Of a stretch of DNA of 64,000 nucleotides, positions 1-10,352 are shown piece after piece. Each line of letters starts with the position of its first letter. Position 1 is the stretch's first letter. The translations under genes and the position numbers were made by a program. The DNA is from Adiantum capillus-veneris (Eukaryota; Streptophyta; Polypodiopsida; Polypodiales; Pteridaceae). The stretch lies in NCBI GenBank assembly GCA_014529385.2, contig CM043968.1, forward strand, positions 7,703,648 to 7,767,647. Reading direction: 5' to 3'. The notes under the pieces are model-generated. The model was not told where the DNA came from. It worked only from the letters and a program-made list of their open reading frames with translations, and did no database searches.

Positions 1-1000
1 GTACCTTTTTGCTAACTTAGCATAGTACTTTTGGTGTCCCGTAGGATTCTTGCCCGTAGTGTGCCTTAAGCAAGCCTTGGGAAACTTAAGCAAGATCCAA
101 TCATTTTGTTTAAAGGCTAGAGCTCTTCTGTGCTTATCAGCAGTAGCTTTTTTCCTTTACTGAGAGATGGAAATAGCATCCTTAATCTTTTGGAAAGATT
201 CTTGTAGGTCTCGGCTATATTCATCTGCAACAAAGATCTTCCCATGTACCTTAAGTAACATGGGACTTTTTGATCTTCCCTCAATGACCTCAAAAGGTGC
301 TTTTCCCGTGGAAGTATGTACAATGTTATTGTAAGCATACTCCACTAAAGGTAAATACTTCTCCTATTGGGACTTTTGATCTACTTCTGTGACATAAGGT
401 TTTAGTAGATCAAGAATTGTTAGGTTAGCTATTTCACTTTGGCCATCTGTTTGCGGGTAATAGGCCAACAAGAAGTTTATCCTTGTACCTAAATTCTCAA
501 CGAGACCCTTCCAAAAGTTAATGGTCATTGTAGGATCTCTATCCGACACTATGGACATTGGCAAGCCGTGGTACTTGAAGATTTGTGATATAAAGAGGGT
601 TGCCATTTGATGGGCCTTGATAGTTTTTTTGACAGGTTAAAAATGTGCTTGTTTGCTAAACCTACCCACTATCATCCATATTCCTGTATTCCCATGGATA
701 GACTTGGGTAGTCCAAAGATAAAATCCATGGATATGGTCTCGCATGGTGAATTAGGGATTGGAAAAGGTTGAAGCAATCCAGGTTGCTTCCCTCTATCAA
801 AATTTGTCTTTTGGCATAACACACACTTTGAAACATACTCTTGTATGTATGGCAGGCCAATAGAAGTATGTTTCTATCCATTTTAGGGTAGACTGAATCC
901 CTCTTTCCCTCGCATAAGGAGGAGCGTGGGATTCATACATTACTTTCTCACATAAGTGAGTTAGTAACACATAGTCTGTTGCCATAAAGAAGACAACCAT
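1..1000 (-). pseudogene. Ty3/gypsy integrase, broken
   Basis: Several minus-strand frames together cover the integrase. At 797-1000 there is an HHCC zinc-binding remnant followed by YFYWPAIHTRV. At 637-822 comes the start of the catalytic core, with the first Asp in ISMDFIFGLP. At 364-606 the core continues with the second Asp in IVSDRDPTM and the Glu in YYPQTDGQSE. At 157-345 there is the usual YNNIVHTSTGKAPFEV block. At least three frameshifts separate these blocks. The C-terminal part, including any chromodomain, would lie to the left of the window. Confidence 0.85.
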
Positions 1001-1800
1001 CTTGTAAGGTAAATGGTTCTTCCTTCTTCCCTAGTGCAAGGGCTAAAATCACATCTTTAAAATCAGGATCGATAGCATACTCATCTATCATAGAAGATAG
1101 ATCATTGTGAGTTGGTATGGATACTGCATTAACTCTTGGTCTTCTTGAGAGTTCATCGGCTACTTGATTATGCTTGCCAAAAATGTGAGGAATACGAAAA
1201 TGGAATTGCAAAAGGAAATTTTCCCACATCATTTGTTTGTCAGAGAGCTTGGTCTACGTCATGAAGTACTTAAGGCTTTGGTGATCCATTCACAGAATGA
1301 AAGGAGTCCCAATAAATAGTGCTTCCACAAGTCTAGAGCACACATAACTGCTAAGAGTTCCTTCTCATATATACCTAGTGCTTACTCAATAGGGTCGAGC
1401 CTTTGACTTTCATAGGCTATGGTGTGTCCTTCTTGGAGAAAAATAGCTCCAAGGCAATCACCACAGACATCGCATTGGACCTCGAATGGATTTGAGAGAT
1501 CCGATAGTGTAAGCACAGGTTGACAGATGAGCTTCTCTTTAAGATTTTCAAAAGCATTGTTCTCCTTGGTGGGCCATATATACCTAACGTTTTTCTTTGT
1601 TAGGTCATGTAATGGTCCCGTGATTTGTGAGAAATTTTCTATGAATCCTCTATAGTATGCACACATACCTATAAAGCTTCTTAGTTCATGCAGACTCCTT
1701 GGATTAGGCCATCCTTTTATAACCTCTAACTTTGGTGGATTCGTTTGGATCCCATCTTGAGAGATACTGAATCTCTTGTAATAAAAAATCATTTTCTTTT
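948..1800 (-). pseudogene. Ty3/gypsy RT connection and RNase H, broken
   Basis: The frame at 1382-1792 encodes the RT thumb/connection region (SFIGMCAYYRGFIENFS) and the start of RNase H. In the RNase H the usual first Asp pocket reads VQCDVCGDCLGAIFLQ. The frame at 948-1232 carries the RNase H end (GKHNQVADELSRR) that precedes the integrase zinc finger. The stretch between, 1233-1381, contains stops. This joins directly to the integrase frames at lower coordinates. Confidence 0.85.
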
Positions 1801-2041
1801 GATTAATATAAAGTTTATTCTCTCGTAAAACTTGAAATATTACCTGGAGGTGTTGCTTGTGTTCGTCTAATGCATTAGAGTAGATGATTATATCATCAAA
1901 GTAAAGCTTTGGTGAGGCTTGAATAGCTTCTCCATCAGGCGATTAAATGTGGCTAGTGCATTGGTCAAGCCAAAAGGCACAAAAATGTACTCATAAAGAC
2001 CAAACGTAGTGTGAAATATGGTTTTTACAATGTCTTGATCA
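1801..2041 (-). pseudogene. Ty3/gypsy reverse transcriptase, C-terminal half
   Basis: Minus-strand translation gives VPFGLTNALATF, then a frame change, then the catalytic FDD motif followed by IIIYSNA, the polymerase active-site region of a gypsy RT. Coding similarity stops at 2041, exactly where the terminal inverted repeat of the inserted DNA transposon begins. It resumes at 10379 with the preceding RT motifs (IDLKSGYHQIRI). Confidence 0.85.
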
Positions 2042-2068
2042 CATTAGGAAAAGTTTGGACTCAAATTT
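2042..2068 (+). repeat. Left terminal inverted repeat of the DNA transposon
   Basis: The sequence begins CATTAGGAAAAGTTTGGACT and continues to 2068. Its reverse complement is found at 10353-10378, with similarity ending at the same relative position. It lies directly against gypsy coding sequence. Confidence 0.85.
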
Positions 2069-2570
2069 GGGCCTTGTAAGAAATGCCATGTCAGTGTAGA
2101 GAGAGATAATAAAAAATTCATTTTAACTCTTTTTCATACATGTTTTCTAAAATTTGGATATTTTATTCATGCAAGATAAATTTATTAAAAAAACCAAAAA
2201 GTATTTCAGTCATGATAACACTTCAATGTGCACGATGGCTACTAAATTCAATGTCAAATATCTCAATCTTTTGTATTTTTGAAAACTAAGCTTTGTTTCC
2301 TCGCCTCCTTCTTCCCCCCCATTCCCTCTTGTGTTCTCTCATGCGCGCGTGATATTCAAATTGCCATTCTTCTATTGCATGCGCGATATTTAAATTGCCA
2401 TTCTTCTATTGCACGCACGATATTCAAATTACCATTCTTCTATCATCCCCACCTTCTTCTGCACACAGTTTTGATCAGTCATATCTCAGTCGACACTTGT
2501 AGCTTCTCCACAAAAAAATTCTACAAGGAATAGGAGAGATGTATATCACATGCACATAGAGCTCTCATGA
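2069..2570. other. Subterminal region of the DNA transposon, non-coding
   Basis: AT-rich leader between the left inverted repeat and the first transposase exon. It contains short direct repeats of CGATATT-plus-flank words around 2347-2440 (GCGCGATATT, GCACGATATTC). The open frame at 2279-2533 starts at TTG, is built from these repeats and resembles nothing I recognise, so I do not call it a gene. Confidence 0.5.
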
Positions 2571-3042
2571 GAGTATGAACCCCTCTACAAGAAAAACAAA
2601 CAACTTACGCTTTCTGAAGCTTCGAAGGAGAACTTAAGATCACATGGCATGAAAAATGTGAACCTTTGGCTGGACGACAGAATGTATCCAAAGCATCCCG
2701 TCACAAACTCCACTCCACCTTTTAAGGATATTACATCCTTAGTGAACTATGTTGGAGATGGCCACCATGGCTTGTATGGCTACACTAAGCAATTGACTGC
2801 AAGAAATAATGTTCTACAACAAGAGAAAGATATTGTATACAGTGAGAATGTCCGCTTACACCAGAAAGTCGTGCAATGTGCTCAGCAGGTTGAAGGCAAC
2901 AAGGAGACCATCAAGGAGCTTACACAACAACTCAAAGGAAAAAAATACCGCTAGGTCTTTGCCAAAGAGAAAGAAAACTAAGAGACATCAAGGACTTGAA
3001 AGTTCGCTTGAGAGGAATCAAGAAAAAAGTGCAAGCCATCAA

Positions 3043-3115
3043 GTGAGTGCATCTATCCTTCTTAGGTTTATATTCATAAACTCTCACATCTCTTACTGCT
3101 AACATGCTTGCATAG
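3043..3115 (+). other. Transposase intron (GTGAGT...ATAG)
   Basis: Donor AA|GTGAGTGC and acceptor CATAG. Splicing joins the frame ending KKKVQAIK to the frame SLLHLDKEVERRHNHL without a stop; reading through gives an immediate TGA. Length is 73 bp. Confidence 0.7.
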
Positions 3116-3356
3116 ATCTTTGCTTCACCTTGACAAGGAAGTAGAGCGCAGACACAACCACCTCCTTGGCCCATTACGGGCTCATATTGAATCACAAAAA
3201 CGTAGCTGGCCTCTTGGATGATAAGTGTTATGGTAAGATCGTTGCTAAATAGCTTGACATTATTTTACAAGAGAACCAACAAGACTATGCACGGTATGTT
3301 CAATCAATTTTGGATGAAGCTGGTGTATCCAATAAGGAATATGCTGCCATTTTCAA

Positions 3357-3500
3357 GTATGTAGCATCATTTGCAGTGCTGTTCCACTAGAAAAGGGCTT
3401 TGCATTATTTGCAGTGTTGTTCCACTAGAAAAGGGTTTTGCATCATTTGCAGTGTTGTTTCACTAGAAAAGGGTTTTGATTCCTAGCTCCTCTTACTCAG
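3357..3500 (+). other. Transposase intron containing a 38 bp tandem repeat
   Basis: Donor CAA|GTATGTAG and acceptor TTACTCAG. Removing it joins the frame ending EYAAIFK to FVQRQVKKFSIKH and keeps an open frame into a block with conserved-looking TRRKVNREVLQKLG. The intron holds three copies of a 38 bp tandem repeat. Confidence 0.7.
3364..3477 (+). repeat. 38 bp tandem repeat, three copies
   Basis: Copies start at 3364, 3402 and 3440, each containing TTTGCAGTG and CCACTAGAAAAGGG (or close variants). They differ at only a few bases. They lie within the second transposase intron. Confidence 0.85.
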
Positions 3501-3939
3501 GTTTGTGCAAAGACAGGTCAAAAAGTTCTCCATCAAGCACACGCTACTTCCAAACCATTCCTCTATTCAAAAAACAAGACGGAAAGTCAATAGGGAGGTG
3601 CTTCAAAAGCTAGGAAGTCCTTTCCACATTGAATTGACATACATATCGTCAAAAGGATAATAAATGGTCTATGAAAATTATAACAATATTTTTTGTGATA
3701 TGATCGCGTTGCAGTCATACATTGTGCAGTTGTTTGATGTTACTCCTGAAGAGTGCAATGGTGTCCTAAAGTTTGTCATCAAGCTAGATAAGTGCAAGCT
3801 TGTAAAGGAGACAAAGGTTGAGCAAGTCACAACAATCACACTTATGAATAGAGCTCTGGATGCAAGCATTGGACCAGATGATCCTCAAAACTTTAGTGTG
3901 CAATCTGAGCACAACATTTTTCTTCTTGCGACGTTCAAG

Positions 3940-4033
3940 GTGCGTGGAAGTTATGTTTAAGATAATTTATCGTTATATTTTAGTTGAATGCTTTTGAATG
4001 TGCATTATAAAAAGTTCAGAATTATCCTTTCAG
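3940..4033 (+). other. Transposase intron (GTGCGT...TTTCAG)
   Basis: Donor TTCAAG|GTGCGTGG and acceptor CCTTTCAG|GTGCCC. Splicing joins FLLATFK to VPTTENFDILKWV in frame. Reading through meets a stop at 3958. Length is 94 bp. Confidence 0.8.
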
Positions 4034-5360
4034 GTGCCCACCACTGAGAACTTTGATATATTGAAGTGGGTTTTTCATCAAACAAACATATCAAAAACAA
4101 TAAGTGAACAAAGAAATGGAAAGAAATTGGATGTGGAGGGCATGGGATCCTACAATGTAGAGTGGCACATGGCTGGAGACCTAAAAACCTTGAAATGCAT
4201 GTACAACATTTACAAAGAAGCAACAAGGAAAAGCCCTTGCTTATATTGCATGTGAGGGGTTCACATCCTTGACAAACCATTTTGGAGAAGAGCTCCGGAT
4301 AGGCATCTGTGCGACCCTAACTTTCGACCCATTTTGGATATCCCACTATCTAGAGTACACATATGAACAATGCATGCACTTTGTAAAATAATAGAAAAAA
4401 TAATGTTTCTCCACATCTATTCAGCCTTAGAGACGGTCTTCTCATAAATGAGTTTGCACAGAGGACATGTTAAGGTAGAGCAGGATGAGAAGAGATGGAA
4501 AAATGGCAAGGATGTTTCAAAGAAGCTGTCCATTGGTGGTGTGAAAGCCCGACTCTTCTTTTCAGTGCCCACAATTGGAAAACAACGCAAAATCCAAAGT
4601 GCACAAGAAGAACAAGCATTAAGATACAGCAGGTGGAAAAATCAGCACAATGCTGTAGTTGACCATGCAGACATTGGTGCAGCAAGGGCTCGCAAAGTGA
4701 AGGTATGGAAAACCTTGGATGCAATATTCAAGTTTTGTGAATTGAACTCATGGTCTCATGGCAACTATACAAAATTTAAAGAAGTTGTGGAGACCTTCCA
4801 CAAGACATTCATAAGTGCGTTGACAAATCAACATATTACTCACTACATGGTACTGTAATTGGTTTGATGACATGCTACTCTTTTGAATTGCAAATACTCA
4901 TCCTTGAAATGTTTGCATGCTTTGTATGCAACACATTATCTATAATCACATGCCTTGGTTTGCAAGGAAGCTTGGGTGTTTGGTCTACATAGGGCATGGA
5001 CAAAACCCACTACCAAGTCGTATTGCTATTTCAATCACACTCAGCATGAAGGTGGTGCAGACAAAGCAAATAGCTTAGAGGAGCTACACCAATGGACGTA
5101 TCAAAAACTAATGCACATGTCACATCGCAAGGAACAAGTCAAACAAAGTCAAATTGGCCATGTGTTTAGATTAGCCAAAAAAATGGCAAAGAAAGGAGAT
5201 ATGGGAGTTATCGTCTGCGGCTAGACAACATGCGGATTGGCGGCTACAAAAATAACACATGGGAAGGTTTTGGACAACACCGTTGCAAGTTATGCCATAA
5301 CTCTTAGCCATAGCAAGATCCAAACACCAAACTTAATGTACCTAGAAGAATTGATGTAAT

Positions 5361-5500
5361 TTCATCTTTTCATAATGTGAATGATGGTTGCAACAAACTT
5401 AAAAATGTGGCAAGATATTGATACTCTATCATTTCAACTTTTCATAATATAAATGATGGTTGCAACAAAAAAAATACATTGCAAGACATTGTTACATAAT
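5361..5500 (+). repeat. 72 bp tandem duplication downstream of the transposase
   Basis: Two copies start at 5361 and 5433, sharing TTTTCATAAT and AATGATGGTTGCAACAA. A weak partial third copy may follow. The region is otherwise non-coding. Confidence 0.65.
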
Positions 5501-5585
5501 CAATCTAACTTTGATGCATAAAACAAATACATTCTATTTATTTCGATCATCTAGAAATGATACAAAATTTTTTGGCCTCTTGCCC

Positions 5586-7188
5586 TTATCTGAAGGACCC
5601 TCTTCCTCGTGTCTTGGGTCTCTTTGAATAACGCATTTCTTCATCAACACCCATCGCAAGCACGGTGAGGTCAAGCAATTGGATCTCCTCAGATGCCTCA
5701 ACCTGCGGGGCCTCTTCTATAAGTTGAATGATTGGCTACTTTTGTTTCAGCAGATCATGTTTTCCATATTGTGGTAGTTGGCGTGGGTCTGTGATTCCAC
5801 AAGCTAGACTATAGCAGCATGTGACAAAAAGTAGCGACTGTGCAAGCGATACATGCCAGACCCTACATAAAAAATTGAGACCGCTACTTGCTTGTCTAGC
5901 AGTAGCATCTTGTCTGCATTCCATTTGATGGCCTTGCCTCCTAGATATCTTGAGAGTGTCTTCAATACAAAAAGAGGAATTCAACCTTGTTCTGGAAGAA
6001 GGTGGAATGGAAATAGAGAAAGTTTGGAGCCTTCAAATTCTCAAAGTACTAACCAAGGGAGGAATTATTTCCCAAGTTTCCTTACCTCATCCACGGGGAC
6101 AAGGAATGAACTTATTATCATAGACTACGAGCTATGAGAAATAAAAGCCAAGTGTTGGTATACACACATGAAACTCTCGTACACGAAAGAAAAAAAATTT
6201 CACACAATAGTAGTATAGCTTTTGATTTTTCTCTTCTTCAAGTAATGAAACATTCCATAAGTCAAGTGTACTCTCATTGTAGAGAATGAGGAGGCGTCAA
6301 TGTCATTGATGGAGAAATTCTCCCCATCTCTGTGATTCCAAGATTTTCTTGTACCGCCCTGAACTCTGACTCTGTTGGAATCATTGTGATACATGTGGCT
6401 GCATCCTTGTATATCATTGCTAGTGCCTCTGTCGCTTCGATAAACTCACTCGTTGTTACATGAGCATCCATGACAAAATACTTGTCATCGGGCATGGTTG
6501 ATTATACTGTCATCTGTTGTAGATTTTGAGCAACTATAGCAAGGCAATAGTCCTCCCTCACGTCAAACTGTTCCATGATGTCATTAAGCATTACATAATG
6601 ATGATCACCAATGGGGACAGTAGGGAGCACATTTGTTGGCAAAGCTCCCTATGGCAACTGACACCTTCAAAAACACACAAAGCACCCCTTGGTGGTTGCA
6701 CCAACTCATCACCAGTGACTGAATGGTGAGTGCTCTAGGCCTCCTCTGCTATGTCTTGGTGATCGCCCAGATTAACATTCAAAAAGAGTATGAACCCAAC
6801 ATAGTATTCTGCAACTCAATATTTTCGATTATGTACAAGACATATGATGTCATTCTTGCGAGACTGTAGTGGCAACTTGAGGCTGCTCCTATAGAAAATA
6901 TCTTTCTTTAAAAAATCAGAATTGATATCCTTCATATGAACATATTGACAACCACAAACTCAAATGTGCCGTTGATAGTCTGTTGCTTATATGTTTGATG
7001 AAACTCTGCAACGAAATGTGATGCAGAAACCAAAAACTCTGCAATGAGAAGGCAGGGTTGAAAATAGGCTTGAATTCTTGCTCCCGTTGTTGAAGCCCAA
7101 TTCTATAGAGAAAACAATACAACTTGTCTTTGGGTGCCTCGTTAGAGCAAGGTAACTCCTCCTCTATCTTGATTTGAAAGGGATCCAT
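5586..7188 (-). pseudogene. Accessory gene of the DNA transposon, function unknown
   Basis: Minus-strand ATG at 7186-7188 begins MDPFQIKIEEELPCSNE. Protein-like frames continue through KDINSDFLKKDIFYRS (about 6930-6880), VPIGDHHYVMLNDIMEQFDV (about 6630-6570), DKYFVMDAHVTTSEFIEATE (about 6485-6425) and VAVSIFYVGSGMYRLHSRYF (about 5870-5810). The end is EIQLLDLTVLAMG with a basic KRPKTRGRGSFR tail and a stop at 5586-5588. Scattered stops and frame changes show decay, or introns I could not place. The basic tail could be a nuclear localisation signal. I do not recognise the family. A TATA box lies about 100 bp upstream of the ATG on this strand. It may be a transposition partner or a captured gene. 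Confidence 0.55.
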
Positions 7189-7290
7189 TTGTGGAGAGAG
7201 GTAAGAAAACTTGGGTGGTTGTTGGTTAGGTTAAAGGTAGGAAGGCACTGGCTAACACTAGGGAGTATGAAGGGGGGACTGATGGGCCTC

Positions 7291-7300
7291 CTATATATAG
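7291..7300 (-). promoter_or_regulatory. TATA box for the minus-strand accessory gene
   Basis: CTATATATAG lies 103-112 bp upstream of the minus-strand ATG at 7188. It sits in a GC-richer stretch, as plant core promoters often do. Confidence 0.6.
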
Positions 7301-7405
7301 ACTCCTTAGGAACTTGACCAGGTCATTACAGCCACATTTATGATTGCATTAGTGACGGTGCAATGAATGCAACACAAAGATTGAGGAAAGCTCAACCATC
7401 CCTAT

Positions 7406-7444
7406 GACACGTGTCTTAGTTGGGTGAGTATTGTAGCTATATAA
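7406..7444 (+). promoter_or_regulatory. CACGTG box and TATA box for the lysine-rich ORF
   Basis: The palindrome GACACGTGTC (7406-7415) contains a G-box core. TATATAA follows at 7438-7444, 52 bp before the ATG at 7496. With the opposite-strand TATA at 7291-7300 this makes a 307 bp divergent promoter between two genes. Confidence 0.55.
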
Positions 7445-7495
7445 CGCACCTTGACTGCACACTCCAAAACTCGCTCACGTCTACACAACGCATGT

Positions 7496-7756
7496 ATGGA
7501 GGACAAGACCAGAGGAAAGGTAAAGCTTCCCCAAAAGATGATGGCAAAAATGAAGGAGGTCAAGAAAACGCTAGCTGAGGCAAAAGCTCTTCGAAAGGAG
7601 CTGAAGAAGAAAAACAAAGGAAACCAGAAGGCAAAGCCTGAGGAAAACAACACTACAAAGATCGAGGACAAGAAACCACCAACGATAAAGGAGGAAGAAG
7701 AAAAATTGCAATCGAAAAACAAGAAAGTGCATCAATCACCTCTTAGTCTTGTGTAA
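7496..7756 (+). CDS. Small lysine-rich protein, 86 aa
   Basis: An intact ORF from ATG 7496 to TAA. It is highly charged: Lys makes up more than a quarter of residues, in runs such as KALRKELKKKNKG and KEEEEKLQSKNKK. It is probably largely helical or disordered and lacks hydrophobic segments. An upstream in-frame TTG is not needed as a start. The CACGTG and TATA elements at 7406-7444 support real transcription. It has no recognisable domain; a nucleic-acid-binding role would be a guess from composition. It lies within the DNA transposon, divergent from the gene at 5586-7188. Confidence 0.5.
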   Translation: MEDKTRGKVKLPQKMMAKMKEVKKTLAEAKALRKELKKKNKGNQKAKPEENNTTKIEDKKPPTIKEEEEKLQSKNKKVHQSPLSLV

Positions 7757-7949
7757 TGGACTCGTTGAAGATAATGCAAATGTCTTCAATATCTTGTCTT
7801 GCACATCTCTACCTCTTTGTTTTTTTTTTTTTTTGGTTATTGATTATGAAGGAAGAGCTTTTATCAAAATGTGTCGCACCACAATGCGAGTGGGAGGTTT
7901 ATATCACACAGCCATTAATATGCTCGCGCTTTCTCTTCATGATATGGGT

Positions 7950-8480
7950 GGTCTCTATCGCATCGTGACGCGACATCCAAATGTTGCACCACAACGCGAT
8001 AGGGAGATGCATCCACGATATAGGTGGTCCCAATCGTGTTGTGACGTGAAATCCAAATGTCGCACCACAACGTGATAGGGAGGTGTGTCCACGATATGGT
8101 GGTCCCTATCGCGTTGTGATGCGACATCCAAATGTCGTGCCACAACACAATAGGGAGACATGTCCACGATATGGGTGGTCCCTATCGTGTTGTGATGCGA
8201 CATCCAAATATCATGCCACAATGCAATAGGGAGTATCTCCACAATATGGGTGGTCCGTATCGCGTTGTTATGCAACATCCAAATGTTGCGCCACAACGTG
8301 ATAGGAAGGAATCACCACAACATGGTTGGTCCCTATCGCGTTGTGGTGCAACAATCTTTATCACATTGTGGTGTGCCATTAAGAGTGTCGTGCCACAACA
8401 CGATAAGGAGGTTTGGCTACGGTACACTCTCCCTTCTCGCGTTGTGCCACGACATTTTTCTTTGTCACGACACAACGCGA
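7950..8480. repeat. 75-76 bp tandem array of palindromic units
   Basis: The word ATCCAA recurs at 7975, 8051, 8126, 8202 and 8277, a period of 75-76 bp. Each unit holds an inverted repeat with arms close to CCCTATCGCGTTGTG-GTGCGACAT and its complement around a CCAA loop, plus a spacer resembling GTCCACGATATGGGTGGT. Copies beyond 8300 are more degenerate, out to about 8480. Open frames on both strands here are by-products of the repeat. RNA from either strand would fold into serial hairpins. Confidence 0.85.
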
Positions 8481-8616
8481 GGAGGGGGTTTGGTTGATCA
8501 AGGCCCATCCCATATTTCTTTCACACGAATATAGATTGCAAGCTTGCTGTCAACAACTTTCTTTGATATTTAGAGTTCAAAGCAATGTGATATACTATGT
8601 GAGTCGCCTTCTTCAA

Positions 8617-9961
8617 TCAAGAGTTGCATCGCACTAGAAACAGTCGATCATCCTTTATCTCTACGCACAATGTCTTCTTCTCCTTTCTCTGAGGCACCTG
8701 TACGACAGTTAATCGAACAGTTAGATTAGACCAATATTTTGTGATGATAACCAGAAGGGAAATAACTAATGCAACATTAATGTTTACATACAAAAAATAC
8801 TACCTTTTGCATGTTGCACTGAAAAAGAAATTTTGGAGGCAGGTTGAGGTCAACCTTGTTCTCCAAATCCTTGCACACTTGTCGAAGTGTCACATTGCTT
8901 CGAATGCTAAGAACAATTAGCACATTAAGTCCACACCATACCTCAAGCATTCTCAAAGGATTTTTCAAGTCGTCAATTAAATCTTGGTCCAAAGCTACCA
9001 GATGACCATTCACTCGATGCCACCTATGTAGTGGAAGGAAGCTATGAGATTTTGAGAAGCTATCATTCACTTACACACAATAGACTTCTTATTTACCTTG
9101 CATAAGATGCCATCAGAATCATGGACATCCCAAGATTCATCCAAAAAATCGAGGCATTTCTCTGCCTTGCAGAGTAGCATAGTTACAATCTTTCTAATCT
9201 CTTCATCATGGAAAAAGTCAATGAACACATGCATGGGCATGAAGATTGAAACACGTACCAACCAACTAGCAATATTTGGTCTTAAGCACTTTTGTATTTC
9301 CTGATGGAGCTTTAGTCTGAAACACTCAAAGGTTTTAGATGAAGGGACTAGCCACTTCGGACTGTCCTTCAAAGGAACTAGGAGATATTCTAGAGTGTCG
9401 AAGCCAAGCGTAGAATGTGGAGCATTATAAAAGTGGTCAAAGAAGAAACCCCCCTTTTTGGCCAACGCTCTTATGGCACTAGTGCTATGGAGTAGCTCTC
9501 CCACAGTTGCATGGAATGCATAAAAAATGCCAATAATGCAATCCACTGGCTGCCAGTCTTCTTTGTTGGAAGGATAAATATCTGCAACTGGCAGGTTAAA
9601 CACACAATACACGAGTGAAGAGTAAAATCTATTGTGGATGTAAGAAAACTTACAATTTGGTTGGTTTGTTGAAAATCTTGTTGGCGTTGTTCGTCAACAC
9701 AACTCTGAGTGCATATATGCGTGTTCAATGAGAATCTCTCTGACTATTTTACCCGTTTGTGACAAGCAAATTTTTTTTACCATAACTTTATAGTTGTTCA
9801 CAAAATCGTTGCCCTTGCACTTTCTCTTCGTCATCTGTAGAAGAGCCAAGCTTCCAATTGTAATGGTGGCGAAAAGCCATCGACCGTTGCAAGTCGAAGT
9901 TGTTGAAAATTTCAACAGACTTAATACTTGTGGATGGTCATCGAGGTCTTATGTTCTCCAT
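8617..9961 (-). pseudogene. Second accessory gene of the DNA transposon, multi-exon, unknown
   Basis: Minus-strand exons are clear: 9781-9961 (contains DLQRSMAFRHHYNWKLG), about 9654-9705, 9097-9581 (181-residue frame with SNKEDWQPVDCIIGIFYAFH and SIFMPMHVFIDFFHDEEI), 8804-9023 (RVNGHLVALDQDLIDDL) and 8617-8697 (KKTLCVEIKDDRLFLVRCNS, then stop). Introns 8698-8803, 9024-9096 and 9582-9653 have GT-AG ends. The internal exons are open and protein-like with only local frame problems; the first has a stop near its start. No domain is recognised. A TATA box on this strand lies at 10161-10166. Its place inside the inverted repeats suggests it moved with the element. Confidence 0.55.
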
Positions 9962-10160
9962 TAGTGATTCTTCTATGGCAAGATGCACAACACGAATGTG
10001 AGATGGGGAGTGTTTTTGAGCGCAAACACAATACAGTCAAATGCGATCAGAATAGTTAGTTGAGCGCAAATGAATGAGAATAAGCGGGAATACTATGAAG
10101 TCTTTCCTATCGAAAAAGTGCGCACAACTGAATTGACTGTGAGTTATGGTACATTTGTCC

Positions 10161-10166
10161 TATATA
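10161..10166 (-). promoter_or_regulatory. Possible TATA box for the second accessory gene
   Basis: TATATA reads as CCGTATATAGGAC on the minus strand, about 200 bp upstream of the proposed ATG at 9961. Its distance leaves room for a leader. Support is positional only. Confidence 0.35.
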
Positions 10167-10352
10167 CGGTCCTGACAAGAAATATTCGAGTAAGTCACGA
10201 CGTATATTAGTGTTAAGGTTTTTTATGCAACTAAAAATTGTTTTTTGAAAATGCTAAAATTTGAGATAAGAACAAGAAAAATCTGAGCTATCATTACGGT
10301 AGCCTGCCATCCATTGGTCGCGTTGCATTCTCTCTCTAGCGCTAAAAGGATC
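10167..10352. other. Right subterminal region of the DNA transposon
   Basis: Non-coding stretch between the possible promoter and the right inverted repeat. I see no gene or clear internal repeat. Confidence 0.4.

Larger units (their letters stand above)
2571..5224 (+). pseudogene. DDE-type transposase, multi-exon, decayed
   Basis: Coding sequence runs through several exons joined by canonical introns (3043-3115, 3357-3500, 3940-4033, and probably one around 4859-4953). Visible blocks are an N-terminal region with coiled-coil character (2649-2954), LQSYIVQLFDVTPEEC (about 3710-3760), WHMAGDLKTLKCMYNI with the likely second catalytic Asp at 4178-4180, a C-x-x-C pair (CLYC) close behind, PILDIPLSRVHI near 4335, SIGGVKARLF near 4535, and a C-terminal block with HTQHEGGADKANSLEELHQW (about 5035-5095). 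This pattern resembles large plant and animal transposases with a zinc-binding insert after the second Asp. Frame changes near 2950 and 5010 and stops at 3224, 3658, 4252, 4369 and 4446 show it is inactive. The superfamily is not assigned. Confidence 0.75.

Noticed and set aside
2279-2533. 84-residue forward frame starting at TTG
   Set aside because: It consists of short direct repeats, has no ATG start and no protein-like pattern.
4005-4280. Minus-strand frame opposite the transposase
   Set aside because: Cysteine-rich shadow of the real coding strand, which has conserved motifs and splice sites.
2571-5224. Assigning the transposase to CACTA, Mutator, RAG/Transib or hAT
   Set aside because: The GDLK plus C-x-x-C pattern is shared widely among DDE enzymes, and the inverted ends and short target duplication do not settle it.
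7950-8480. Resemblance of the regular 75-76 bp units to a CRISPR array
   Set aside because: There is no constant repeat with unique spacers: the spacers are similar and the units are long palindromes. The sequence is plant nuclear DNA without cas genes.
7749-8534. Overlapping open frames on both strands with repeating HNTIG or RCGATF segments
   Set aside because: They are translations of the palindromic tandem array; period and symmetry explain them on both strands.
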